This document shows positions 1 through 6,313 of a DNA stretch of 8,861 nucleotides, piece by piece. Position numbers and translations under genes: made by a program. The notes beneath the pieces were generated by a model that saw nothing but the letters and a program-made list of their open reading frames with translations, did no database searches and had not been told where the DNA came from. How positions within the stretch are numbered: the stretch's first letter is position 1; each line of letters starts with the position of its first letter. The DNA is taken from positions 1 to 8,861 of the forward strand of contig JANXEM010000038.1 of NCBI GenBank assembly GCA_025058435.1, written 5' to 3'. The stretch is from Candidatus Caldarchaeum sp. Its GTDB lineage: Archaea; Thermoproteota; Nitrososphaeria_A; Caldarchaeales; Caldarchaeaceae.

Positions 1-792
1 TGACTACGGGCCCTGTTGGGACCCGGCCCCTCGCCAGCGGATGCTGGTTGCGGGCTTCTTGGTTTCCCTTCGCCTACCCGCGTGATGCGGTTAAGCTCGC
101 CACGACGGTGAACTCCCCGGCCCGTGTTTCAAGACGGAGCAGACGACGCCGGATAATCCGTCCTCCACACCTATCCGGCATGTTCGGACGGAGTACCTTG
201 CGCGCCGCCCTCGTCCGTTACCAGCCGGTTTCAACCGCTTTTAACCCCCCTCTCGGGGTAGTTTTCAACTTTCCCTCACGGTACTGTTGCGCTATCGGTC
301 TTGGGAAGTACTTAGGCTTAGAAGCCAGTGGCTCCCAGGTTCCCACACCATATCCGAGGTGCGGTACTCGGGGTCCAGCCCATCTCCACTCCCAGCTTCC
401 CCTACGGGGCTTTCACCCTCTGCGGCGGACCTTTTCAGGTCGCTTCGGGTCGCTGGGCACAGGAGGGCGGCTGGCCCGCACTCCACATCCCCACGCAGTT
501 TCCCGCGCGGGTTTGGTTTGGCCTGGTCCCCTTTCACTCGCCGTTACTCGGGGAGTCTCGTTTGATTTCTTTTCCTCGGCCTACTTGGATGCTTCCGTTC
601 GGCCGGTTCCCTCTCCACAGCTCGAGGCCGTGGAGCGACATCCAACGCGGGAACGTCGGACGTCAGGAAATCCCATTAGGGGATCCCCGGTTCAACGCCT
701 GCTTGCGGCTACCCGGGGCTTTTCGCAGCTTGCCGCGCCCTTCTTCAGCTCCCAAGCCGAGTTATCCACCGGCTGGCGTATTCTGGCCTAAG
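1..792 (-). rRNA. 23S ribosomal RNA, 5' part (cut by left window edge)
   Basis: Read on the minus strand, this stretch has conserved large-subunit rRNA landmarks in the right order. There is a GGTGGAT block near the 5' end (about 775-764), then CGAGTAACGGCGAGTGAA (about 552-535), GTACCGTGAGGGAAAG (about 285-270), and GAAACACGGGCC (about 131-120). The high GC and the variable-region sequences look archaeal. The mature 5' end is estimated by aligning the GGTGGAT block to its known distance of about 20 nt from the end of bacterial 23S, so 792 is uncertain by roughly 10-15 nt. The RNA runs off the left edge, so only about the first quarter is present. No intron-like interruption is visible in this part. 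Reading frames inside it are chance frames and are not annotated. Confidence 0.96.
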
Positions 793-814
793 GCGTCTTC
801 CGTCCAGTTGGCGA

Positions 815-837
815 CGCATCCAAACCCTTTGGACGCG
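815..837 (-). other. Hairpin in 23S leader, next to mature 5' end
   Basis: In the transcript direction this forms a stem of about 10 bp (one G-U pair) closed by a GGG loop, with TCCAAA pairing to TTTGGA at its core. It lies about 20 nt upstream of the estimated mature 5' end. It may help pre-rRNA folding or processing. The helix that archaea usually form between the two 23S flanks cannot be tested because the 3' flank is outside the window. Confidence 0.5.
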
Positions 838-842
838 GTCAT

Positions 843-870
843 CGAAGCATGAACTTCTTCTACCGCTTCG
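843..870 (-). other. Short stem-loop in 23S leader
   Basis: CGAAGC and GCTTCG, six bases each, are exact inverted repeats 16 nt apart. They abut the 24-nt palindrome at 871-894 directly. The loop contains a smaller GAAG/CTTC pairing option. On its own the stem is weak evidence; its position in a row of hairpins makes it more credible. Confidence 0.35.
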
Positions 871-894
871 GGCCTCCATCCATGGATGGAGGCC
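871..894 (-). repeat. Perfect 24-nt palindrome in 23S leader
   Basis: Both halves are exact reverse complements, starting GGCCTCCATCC and ending GGATGGAGGCC. As RNA this would be a stem of about 10 bp with a tetraloop-sized turn, located about 10-15 nt after the predicted transcription start of the 23S transcript. The 7-mer GTCATCG occurs on both sides (838-844 and 895-901). It could be an rRNA leader processing or antitermination structure, or a dyad protein-binding site in DNA. The sequence alone does not decide. Confidence 0.6.
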
Positions 895-930
895 GTCATC
901 GTCACGCAACTATTTTATTCGTTTCGGCGG

Positions 931-940
931 CTTATAAATT
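931..940 (-). promoter_or_regulatory. TATA box for 23S rRNA
   Basis: The minus strand reads AATTTATAAG here, a good archaeal TATA element preceded by an A-rich stretch. Transcription would start about 25 bp on, near 905-910, just before the 24-nt palindrome. The element begins only a few bases after the Zn-ribbon stop codon. Together with the lack of any 16S or tRNA upstream, this suggests the 23S has its own promoter. Confidence 0.55.
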
Positions 941-943
941 TGT

Positions 944-1123
944 TCACGGGCCTTTGAAGAAACACGTCGGACACACATATGGTTTTGCCAACTCTCTGCA
1001 CACCCGGCAGCGCCAGATGATTGTTTTTCCGCAGTTGGGGCATGGGAAAGAGACGGCTGATTCGCTGGGGATGATGGGTCTGTGACACCATGTGCACTGT
1101 GGCAGCGTCAGGGTGCCGCTCAT
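944..1123 (-). CDS. Small four-CxxC Zn-ribbon RNA-binding protein (COG2888-like)
   Basis: This encodes 59 residues from an ATG at 1123 to a TGA ending at 944. It contains four CxxC knuckles: CTWC (10-13), CPNC (28-31), CRVC (39-42) and CPTC (51-54). Around them are the segments FPCPNCGKTIIWRC and a C-terminal FKGP. This arrangement and length match the archaeal family described as a predicted Zn-ribbon RNA-binding protein with a role in translation, and the protein should bind two zinc ions. In many archaea, as I recall, the gene precedes elongation factor 1-beta; here it is followed by 23S rRNA instead. A TATA-like element about 26 bp upstream makes a nearly leaderless mRNA likely. Overlapping reading frames here lack these motifs. 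I am confident of the family; the biochemical role is a family-level prediction. Confidence 0.9.
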   Translation of the reverse strand: MSGTLTLPQCTWCHRPIIPSESAVSFPCPNCGKTIIWRCRVCRELAKPYVCPTCFFKGP

Positions 1124-1148
1124 CTTCTATTACCAGCTTTTTGCGAAT

Positions 1149-1156
1149 AATTTAAA
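1149..1156 (-). promoter_or_regulatory. TATA-like element for Zn-ribbon gene
   Basis: The minus strand reads TTTAAATT, overlapping the stop codon of the reductase gene (TAA at 1154-1152). Its centre lies about 29 bp before the ATG at 1123. Transcription would therefore start within a few bases of the start codon, giving a leaderless or near-leaderless message. Confidence 0.45.
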
Positions 1157-2288
1157 GGTACACGGATGTGGTTGAATGCTTGAGGGCGGAGAAGGCCATT
1201 TTGACGAAAGAGGTTGACGCGGCTGCCTTGATTAGTGTTGTGAGATGTTTGTCCATGTCGCCGACTTGACTGAGTTTCTCGGAAAAGCCCGATTCCGCCG
1301 CTGCTCTAATAATAGCTTCGATGTGTTTGGGTGAAAGGTTTTCGTAGATCCTTCTTATCATGTAGGTTCCTTTCAATTCGTTGAACAGAGGCCTTAGATG
1401 TTCTTCGTAAACAACCTGACCCGCCGCGTGTCTCGCCGCGGCCATAGCCGCTATGCCTCCCGTGATGACGCCGCCGCCGGTCGTCGACTTAACCTGCCCC
1501 GCCACGTCACCGACCAACATCACGTTCTTTCGGCGGATATCCACAAGCGGATGGCCCACGTAAATCGAGGAGGAGGACATGCCGGTAACTTTGGCTCGGG
1601 GAAATACTTCTGACAAAAGTTTGTCCGCGTATCGGTGGATGAATTTTGATGCGGCAACGCCGAATTTGCCTGTTTCGTCGTCGACTGGAACCAAATATCC
1701 GAAAAATTCCCGAAGGTATTTTCTGAAGTAGAGGTAGACGAACTGCGGGTCTTGGCCGTGGTTGGATATCTGGTACTGGATGATGGGGAGCCATTTTCCC
1801 GTGGAATAATGAATGAAAATTTGTTTTGCAACCGAAGCAGCTCTACCTTCGGCGTCGATGACGTATCTGAATCGGTAAATGTTTCTGGATGTCTTGACCG
1901 ATGCCGTCGTTCCGTCGGTTGAAACTTCGTGTACTCGGGTGCCTACCATCATCTCAGCGCCTGCATTCGCCGCTTGTTCGGCGATGAACAAATCCATACG
2001 TTCCCTGTTGAAAACGACGGCCACTTCCCGGCCCGCATCAACCTCGAAGGCCTTTCCCGAAGGCGAAACGAAAACCGCGCCACGGACGACGTTTTGAAGA
2101 TAAGGCCCTTGGACGGGGATGTCCAGCGACTTTAGCCCCTCAACGCTGTAGAGGCCCGCGCATTTTTCAGGCCTGCCTATGGCGACGTCTTCTTCGAAGA
2201 CAACCGTGGAAAGGCCTCGTTTTGCGGCTTCTCGTGCGGCGACCAACCCTGTGGAGCTGCCGCCGACGACGGCGACGTCATAGATCAT
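1152..2288 (-). CDS. Geranylgeranyl reductase family FAD-dependent oxidoreductase
   Basis: A 378-residue flavoprotein of the family that saturates geranylgeranyl chains, in archaea mainly those of ether lipids (digeranylgeranylglycerophospholipid reductase). The N-terminal dinucleotide fold is seen at 3-32 with the loop VGGSSTG (8-14), a GxSxxG variant of the usual GxGxxG, followed by the acidic FEE at 31-33. Cys43 in KCAG matches the conserved cysteine of the family. DAEGRA (145-150) and the second FAD motif VGDVAGQVKSTTGGG (259-273) are diagnostic. Length fits the family (about 380-450), on the short side. A Shine-Dalgarno AAGGA (2299-2295) lies 6 nt before the ATG. It is transcribed divergently from acylphosphatase and runs toward the Zn-ribbon gene. 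The exact substrate (phospholipid, quinone or other prenyl chain) cannot be read from the sequence. Confidence 0.88.
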   Translation of the reverse strand: MIYDVAVVGGSSTGLVAAREAAKRGLSTVVFEEDVAIGRPEKCAGLYSVEGLKSLDIPVQGPYLQNVVRGAVFVSPSGKAFEVDAGREVAVVFNRERMDLFIAEQAANAGAEMMVGTRVHEVSTDGTTASVKTSRNIYRFRYVIDAEGRAASVAKQIFIHYSTGKWLPIIQYQISNHGQDPQFVYLYFRKYLREFFGYLVPVDDETGKFGVAASKFIHRYADKLLSEVFPRAKVTGMSSSSIYVGHPLVDIRRKNVMLVGDVAGQVKSTTGGGVITGGIAAMAAARHAAGQVVYEEHLRPLFNELKGTYMIRRIYENLSPKHIEAIIRAAAESGFSEKLSQVGDMDKHLTTLIKAAASTSFVKMAFSALKHSTTSVYL

Positions 2289-2321
2289 GGTTTGTCCTTG
2301 TGGGAAAATTTTTTTTCTGAG

Positions 2322-2330
2322 GTTTTATAG
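2322..2330 (-). promoter_or_regulatory. TATA box for reductase gene
   Basis: The minus strand reads CTATAAAAC about 38 bp before the ATG at 2288. Transcription would start near 2300, giving a leader of about 10-15 nt that includes the AAGGA ribosome binding site at 2299-2295. The same 50-bp gap serves the divergent acylphosphatase gene, so the two promoters are packed together. Confidence 0.55.
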
Positions 2331-2334
2331 GTGA
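2330..2334 (+). promoter_or_regulatory. Ribosome binding site of acylphosphatase
   Basis: GGTGA sits 4 nt before the ATG at 2339 and matches the archaeal anti-Shine-Dalgarno. It supports that start and implies a leadered mRNA, so the plus-strand promoter must lie further left, possibly in the A/T run at 2305-2316. Confidence 0.5.
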
Positions 2335-2338
2335 TTTC

Positions 2339-2617
2339 ATGGGGCGTGTCGGTGTTCGTGTCCGTGTTTATGGCCGGGTGCAGGGCGTGTTTTTCCGTGC
2401 TTCGATGAAGGAGGAGGCGGATAAGCTGGGTTTGGAAGGATGGGTTCGCAACAATCCAGACGGCACGGTTGAATCGCTTATCGTCGGGGACGAGGCTAAG
2501 GTTAAGGAGCTCGTCGAATGGTGTAAAAAAGGGCCGCCGTCGGCCAAGGTATCCAGAATCGAATTCTGGCCGGAGAACCCTATATTGGAAAGGAGGGGGT
2601 TTCACGTCCTTCATTAA
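2339..2617 (+). CDS. acyP: Acylphosphatase
   Basis: A 92-residue protein that hydrolyses carboxyl-phosphate mixed anhydrides such as acetyl phosphate and 1,3-bisphosphoglycerate in the cytoplasm. The family signature is complete. RVYGRVQGVFFRAS (9-22) carries the phosphate-binding loop and catalytic Arg20, and GWVRNNPDGTVE (34-45) carries catalytic Asn38. Length is typical for the family (about 90-100). The ATG is supported by GGTGA 4 nt upstream. Nothing in the neighbourhood links it to a particular pathway. The next gene starts about 50 bp later behind its own TATA-like element. Confidence 0.95.
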   Translation: MGRVGVRVRVYGRVQGVFFRASMKEEADKLGLEGWVRNNPDGTVESLIVGDEAKVKELVEWCKKGPPSAKVSRIEFWPENPILERRGFHVLH

Positions 2618-2630
2618 TTTGTGTTTGAAC

Positions 2631-2640
2631 AATATTTAAT
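2631..2640 (+). promoter_or_regulatory. TATA-like element for E1 alpha gene
   Basis: AATATTTAAT lies about 35 bp before the start codon, predicting transcription from near 2660 and a leader of about 10 nt. It is AT-rich but not a perfect TATA consensus. Confidence 0.4.
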
Positions 2641-2669
2641 TAAGGTCGGTGATGCGATAGATTTTTTGG

Positions 2670-3722
2670 GTGATGTTTCAGGCCCTTTCGCCTGATGGGC
2701 GGAGGTTGGTGGAGCCGTTTCCTGATGAATTCTTGCTGCTCGGGATGTACCGGGACATGGTGATGGCCCGTGTGCTGGATTCGTGGTTGATGAAGTTGCA
2801 GCGCATGGGTAAGGTTGCGATACACGCGCCTTCGGTGGGGCAGGAAGCTGTGGGCGTTGGAACCGCCTACGCATTAGAGGACGGTGATTGGGTTTTCCCG
2901 CTTTACCGCGAGCTGCCCGTGTATGTGGCGAGAAAAATTCCAGTCAGAGAAATCGTGAACAGATATCTTGCTAACTCGGAAGACCCTTTGAAGGGTAGCG
3001 ACTTCGCCATTTACGGAAACAAGGCCCACCGAATCGTCCCCGCACCCATCGCCGTCGGTTTAAACATCAGCCTCGCTGTAGGCTTTTCGCTCGCATTCAA
3101 GATTAGACGCTCGGATGCCGTTGTTTTAAATTATTTCGGAGACGGCGCCACCTCGAAAGGCGAATTTCACGAAGCGCTAAACTTTGCTGGAGTGTTCAAG
3201 GCCCCGGTCGTCTTCATATGCACGAACAACATGTATGCAATTTCAACACATGTGTCGAGGCAGACAGCCGCGGAAACCATCGCGGATAAGGCCGTCGCCT
3301 ACGGCATCGAAGGAGTTCGGGTCGACGGCAACGACGTTGTTGCTTGTTTTCTCGCGGCAAAAAAGGCCATGGAGAAGGCGAGACGATGTGATGGCCCCAC
3401 CTTGATAGAAGCCGTCACGTACCGCGTCGGCCCTCATACCACGGCCGACGACCCTTCACGTTACAGGGATGACGAAGAGGTCAGCGGATGGAAGGCCAAA
3501 GACCCGATAACAAGGATGAAAAAGCTTCTGGTCGCCCGGGGCCTCTGGAGACATGAAGATGATGAAAAGCTTTGGAAAACCTGCGAAGAACAAATCAAAG
3601 CGGTTTTGGAAGAATGTGAAAAAATTCCACCTTTGCATCCGTCGGTAATTTTCGAAAACGTGTACGGCGTCGAGCCGTGGCATCTGCAAGAACAGAAACA
3701 GGATTACAGTCAACAGCTGTGA
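2670..3722 (+). CDS. Thiamine-diphosphate 2-oxoacid dehydrogenase E1, alpha subunit
   Basis: A 350-residue homologue of the alpha subunit of heterotetrameric pyruvate or branched-chain 2-oxoacid dehydrogenase E1, which decarboxylates the oxoacid and passes the acyl group to lipoyl-E2. The N-terminal APSVGQEAVGVG (53-64) and PLYRE (77-81) are typical. The thiamine-diphosphate/Mg motif runs from GDGATSKGEFHEA (157-169) to NN (186-187). The active-site loop YRVGPHTTADDPSRYR (251-266) carries the conserved His256. Length is normal. The start is GTG at 2670 or ATG at 2673; no well-spaced ribosome site distinguishes them. The beta subunit, normally directly downstream, is absent, as are E2 and E3. 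The partner must be encoded elsewhere if the enzyme is functional. Pyruvate, branched-chain and acetoin substrates cannot be told apart here. Confidence 0.9.
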   Translation: MMFQALSPDGRRLVEPFPDEFLLLGMYRDMVMARVLDSWLMKLQRMGKVAIHAPSVGQEAVGVGTAYALEDGDWVFPLYRELPVYVARKIPVREIVNRYLANSEDPLKGSDFAIYGNKAHRIVPAPIAVGLNISLAVGFSLAFKIRRSDAVVLNYFGDGATSKGEFHEALNFAGVFKAPVVFICTNNMYAISTHVSRQTAAETIADKAVAYGIEGVRVDGNDVVACFLAAKKAMEKARRCDGPTLIEAVTYRVGPHTTADDPSRYRDDEEVSGWKAKDPITRMKKLLVARGLWRHEDDEKLWKTCEEQIKAVLEECEKIPPLHPSVIFENVYGVEPWHLQEQKQDYSQQL

Positions 3723-3780
3723 ACCAAACGCAGAAGCTCTCTACCACCTCAGCCAAGCTGTCCGGCCCGCGCCTCTAACC

Positions 3781-3788
3781 AATATAAG
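3781..3788 (+). promoter_or_regulatory. TATA-like element before membrane-protein gene
   Basis: AATATAAG is a fair archaeal TATA box. Transcription would start near 3810, after the GTG at 3793 and close to an in-frame GTG at 3814. If this promoter is real, the downstream start is favoured and the message would be nearly leaderless. Confidence 0.4.
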
Positions 3789-3792
3789 TCGG

Positions 3793-4425
3793 GTGGTTTG
3801 TGTTTTTGCCGAAGTGTGGCCGGCTGTCGACCCTGTTTCAGCCGTTTTTGTCATCGCCATGTTTTTTCTGGGGTTTTACGTGTTGGGCTCGATATTTGGA
3901 AGGCGGCGGGTCGCGAACATCGCGTTATCCGTGACCAAAGCCGTGAATTCTCTCGGAGGAAAGTATGTCGCCGGACGTTCCGGGGTTTCGGCGGCCGTGT
4001 TATCCTTCCGTGAAATGGGCGACCTCACCGAATTTTCAGTCGTAATCGGAGTCACGACTTGGGCCAACCCCCTTAATTATCTCATTTCGAAAATGATGAA
4101 ACGAAAAGACCTCCTAATCATCCGGGGAAAGATGAAAAACCCACCGGCCCATTCGGCCACTTTCATCAAAAAAGGTTCTCCGGCGATGCGTTACGCGAGG
4201 AGATGGGGAGAATTCGTGGCAGATTTGGGTGACTATGTTGTGTTTTCGTTCGAGAAGAGTTTGCCCGTAGCCTTTGCTCGGGCGATTGTCGATGTTTTGA
4301 ACGACGATGGTCGCATGTACCTTTTGTCCGTAAACACGGAGCTGCCTCACGTTCAGGCTTATGCACCGCCGGGTGGGTTTGAAGAGATAAAAACTTTACT
4401 TTCTATTCTAAAAAACCTTATATGA
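3793..4425 (+). CDS. Unrecognised single-pass membrane-anchored protein
   Basis: I do not recognise this protein with confidence. It has up to 210 residues, with one strongly hydrophobic segment at about 15-35 followed by RRR (37-39). By the positive-inside rule this suggests an N-out/C-in anchor with a cytosolic domain of about 170 residues. That domain looks alpha/beta, with strands around 80-88, 106-112 and 174-181, a basic patch MMKRKDLLIIRGK (101-113), and a C-terminal helix after APPGGFEE (191-198). No catalytic motif is visible. The frame opens with GTG at 3793; an in-frame GTG at 3814 fits the TATA-like element better. The overall layout loosely recalls the cytosolic domain of eukaryotic CCDC47, which is only an impression from memory. 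It lies between E1 alpha and the CstA transporter, each with its own promoter-like element. Confidence 0.75.
   Translation: MVCVFAEVWPAVDPVSAVFVIAMFFLGFYVLGSIFGRRRVANIALSVTKAVNSLGGKYVAGRSGVSAAVLSFREMGDLTEFSVVIGVTTWANPLNYLISKMMKRKDLLIIRGKMKNPPAHSATFIKKGSPAMRYARRWGEFVADLGDYVVFSFEKSLPVAFARAIVDVLNDDGRMYLLSVNTELPHVQAYAPPGGFEEIKTLLSILKNLI
4418..4425 (+). promoter_or_regulatory. TATA-like element for CstA-family gene
   Basis: CTTATATG overlaps the stop codon of the preceding gene and is about 35 bp before the ATG at 4457. It predicts a short leader of about 10 nt starting near 4447. An AAGGA sits almost against the ATG (4451-4455), which would suit the adjacent in-frame GTG at 4460 slightly better. 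Confidence 0.45.
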
Positions 4426-4456
4426 ATTGAATATTTAGAAGATAGACGATAAGGAA

Positions 4457-6247
4457 ATGGTGTTCGACACACCACTCGGGTTCACACTAGTGGGCATCGT
4501 GGTGTTCCTCTTCGCCTACACCATTTACAGCAAAATCATCGACCGCAAGGTTTGGAGCCCCGACAGATCAAGGCCTACTCCGGCCCACATGTATGCAGAC
4601 GGCGTCGAATTCTTCCCCGTCGGAAGGTTCGTCCTCTACGGCTTTCAGTGGAACAGCATCGCCGCTCTCGGGCCCATCATCGGGCCGGGAACCGCCGCCC
4701 TCGCATTCGGCTGGCTTCCTGCATTCCTCTGGATACTTTTTGCGGCGTTGCTTATAGGCTGGGTTCAGGACTACAGCTCGATATTTCTGTCGGTGAGGAA
4801 AGAAGGCCGCTCTTTCGGGCCGCTGGCCTATGAAATGCTCGGGCCCACACCACGAAGGCTTTTGCTCGGCTTCCTGCTGCTCTACCTACTGCTGATAAAA
4901 GCGGCATTCATCTTCGTGGTGGGAACAACGATGAACGCTTTCCCCGGTTCCTTCTGGTCGCTTCTGGTTCTTGTAATCGCAGCGATGATAACAGGACATC
5001 TACTGTTCAGGATGAAGATGAGTGTAGGGCCCGTGACGATTCTCGCCGTCGTCCTACAGGCCGTAGGCATCGCGCTCGGCGCAACAATTCTTTCCGCAGT
5101 TCCGCCTCCTGGAACATTCGTGTTCACGCCTCCGCCGCCCGGCGTCGCGCCGGCAGCCAACCCCTACACATACTGGCTCGTACCTTTGGTAGCGATATTG
5201 ATACTGGGCTCGCTTCTGCCGATGCCGCGCCTCATCACCCCGATGAACTACATCGCCTACTATTCACTAATTCCAGCGGTGCTTTTGCTGACGATCGGAG
5301 CTCTCGTTTCACCCGCCACGGGGGTAAAAATTCAGGTGCCGGATTTCCGAGGATGGGCTGAAGTCGTGACGGTTGGGCCTCTGTGGCCCGCTTTGTTCGT
5401 GACGATTGCGTGCGGCGCGATCTCAGGATGGCACAGCCTCGTCAGCACGGGCATAACCTCCAAACAAGTCGACGTCGAAACAGACATCCGGCCAGTTGGA
5501 GCAGGAGCGATGATAACCGAAAACCTCGTCGGCCTGTCCGCCTTGGCTGCTTGGGCCGCGATCCCGCTTTTGACGATTCCGGGAGGAGCTTCGCCCGGCA
5601 ACTTCGTCCTCGGAGCCACGACCCTAACTTCACCTCTCGTGGGTGGAGAGGCGGTAACACCGTTCCTCAGAGTCTTTTTCGCAAACTACATGGTCGGAAT
5701 GGCCGTAACAATCCTGACAATATTGGGCAGGTTCTGGAGAGTCACGATGGCCGAAGTTTTCGGAGGAACCCCAGTATCCATACTCGGAAACAAATACATC
5801 GCTTCAGTCCTCGGCTTCGTGTTCCCGATAGCTTTCGTCCTTACAGGTAGCTGGACAAACATCTGGCTCTACTTCGGCGGCACAAACCAGCTCCTCGCCG
5901 GATTCGCCCTCCTCATCGTAGGCCTATTCCTATTCACTCAAAGAAAATTCCACTGGTACACCACCATACCGGGAATATTCATGATGGCCACCACCCTCGC
6001 AGCCATCTTCTACCAGACGACGATATTCGCGAGAGCGCTAGCCGGTGAAAACCTTGCGGGGCTGGGGCCCGGCTTGCTCCACGCGACGCAGCGGATAGTC
6101 CTGAATGCTGTTGGCTACGGCGGCGTCGTAGCCATTAACGCTTTCTCGACGGTCGTGGGCGTCGCGATGTTCATCATCGGGTTGGCGATGGCCATCTACT
6201 TCATCAGAGGGTTCCGAAAAGCAGCCAAGGTGGAAATAAAAGCCTAA
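4457..6247 (+). CDS. cstA: CstA-family carbon starvation protein, peptide/pyruvate transporter
   Basis: A 596-residue, very hydrophobic multi-spanning membrane protein of the CstA family, whose characterised bacterial members import peptides or pyruvate under nutrient limitation. The diagnostic N-terminal region is present: FFPVGRFVLYGFQWNSIAA (52-70), LGPIIGPGTAALAFGWLPA (71-89) and IGWVQDY (100-106). A mid-protein ISGWHSLVSTGITSKQVD (322-339) matches the conserved GAISGxHxLVSxGTT-like segment. It is shorter than E. coli CstA (about 700), lacking part of the C-terminus, which is common among archaeal homologues as far as I know. A Pro-rich external-looking loop (216-231) separates two membrane segments. 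The E1 alpha gene about 700 bp upstream hints at pyruvate or oxoacid use, but the two do not share an obvious operon. The substrate is inferred from the family only. Confidence 0.92.
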   Translation: MVFDTPLGFTLVGIVVFLFAYTIYSKIIDRKVWSPDRSRPTPAHMYADGVEFFPVGRFVLYGFQWNSIAALGPIIGPGTAALAFGWLPAFLWILFAALLIGWVQDYSSIFLSVRKEGRSFGPLAYEMLGPTPRRLLLGFLLLYLLLIKAAFIFVVGTTMNAFPGSFWSLLVLVIAAMITGHLLFRMKMSVGPVTILAVVLQAVGIALGATILSAVPPPGTFVFTPPPPGVAPAANPYTYWLVPLVAILILGSLLPMPRLITPMNYIAYYSLIPAVLLLTIGALVSPATGVKIQVPDFRGWAEVVTVGPLWPALFVTIACGAISGWHSLVSTGITSKQVDVETDIRPVGAGAMITENLVGLSALAAWAAIPLLTIPGGASPGNFVLGATTLTSPLVGGEAVTPFLRVFFANYMVGMAVTILTILGRFWRVTMAEVFGGTPVSILGNKYIASVLGFVFPIAFVLTGSWTNIWLYFGGTNQLLAGFALLIVGLFLFTQRKFHWYTTIPGIFMMATTLAAIFYQTTIFARALAGENLAGLGPGLLHATQRIVLNAVGYGGVVAINAFSTVVGVAMFIIGLAMAIYFIRGFRKAAKVEIKA

Positions 6248-6253
6248 ACTCCA

Positions 6254-6261
6254 TATTTTTT
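6254..6261 (+). terminator. T-run, possible terminator after CstA gene
   Basis: ATATTTTTT follows the stop codon by a few bases; archaeal termination often occurs at such T-runs without a hairpin. A second T-rich stretch nearby belongs to the next promoter. Confidence 0.3.
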
Positions 6262-6284
6262 GTTCAAATCTTGTTCCGAAACCT

Positions 6285-6294
6285 TTTTTAAATA
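6285..6294 (+). promoter_or_regulatory. Strong TATA box of the ArsA-like operon
   Basis: TTTTTAAATA preceded by CCGAAACC, a BRE-like purine-containing stretch, makes this the clearest archaeal promoter in the window. Its centre is about 25 bp before the ATG at 6314, so transcription should begin at or within a base or two of that codon, giving a leaderless message for the first gene. It probably drives all three genes 6314-8561. Confidence 0.65.
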
Positions 6295-6313
6295 AGTTAC
6301 AGCTTGTATAGAC

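Noticed and set aside
48..852. Long open frames on both strands over the left end (247, 174, 92 and 81 residues)
   Set aside because: They lie inside 23S rRNA. Their Arg/Ser/Pro-rich translations are typical of GC-rich rRNA and match no protein family.
849..1097. Open frames of 78 (plus) and 60 (minus) residues
   Set aside because: Both overlap the Zn-ribbon gene at 944-1123, whose four CxxC motifs make that frame the real one.
793..2288. A 16S rRNA or tRNA upstream of the 23S
   Set aside because: No cloverleaf or conserved small-subunit block is seen on the minus strand here; the space is filled by two protein genes and a short leader.
4552..5850. Several overlapping frames inside the CstA gene
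   Set aside because: They are shadows of a long, clearly coding membrane-protein frame and have no motifs of their own.
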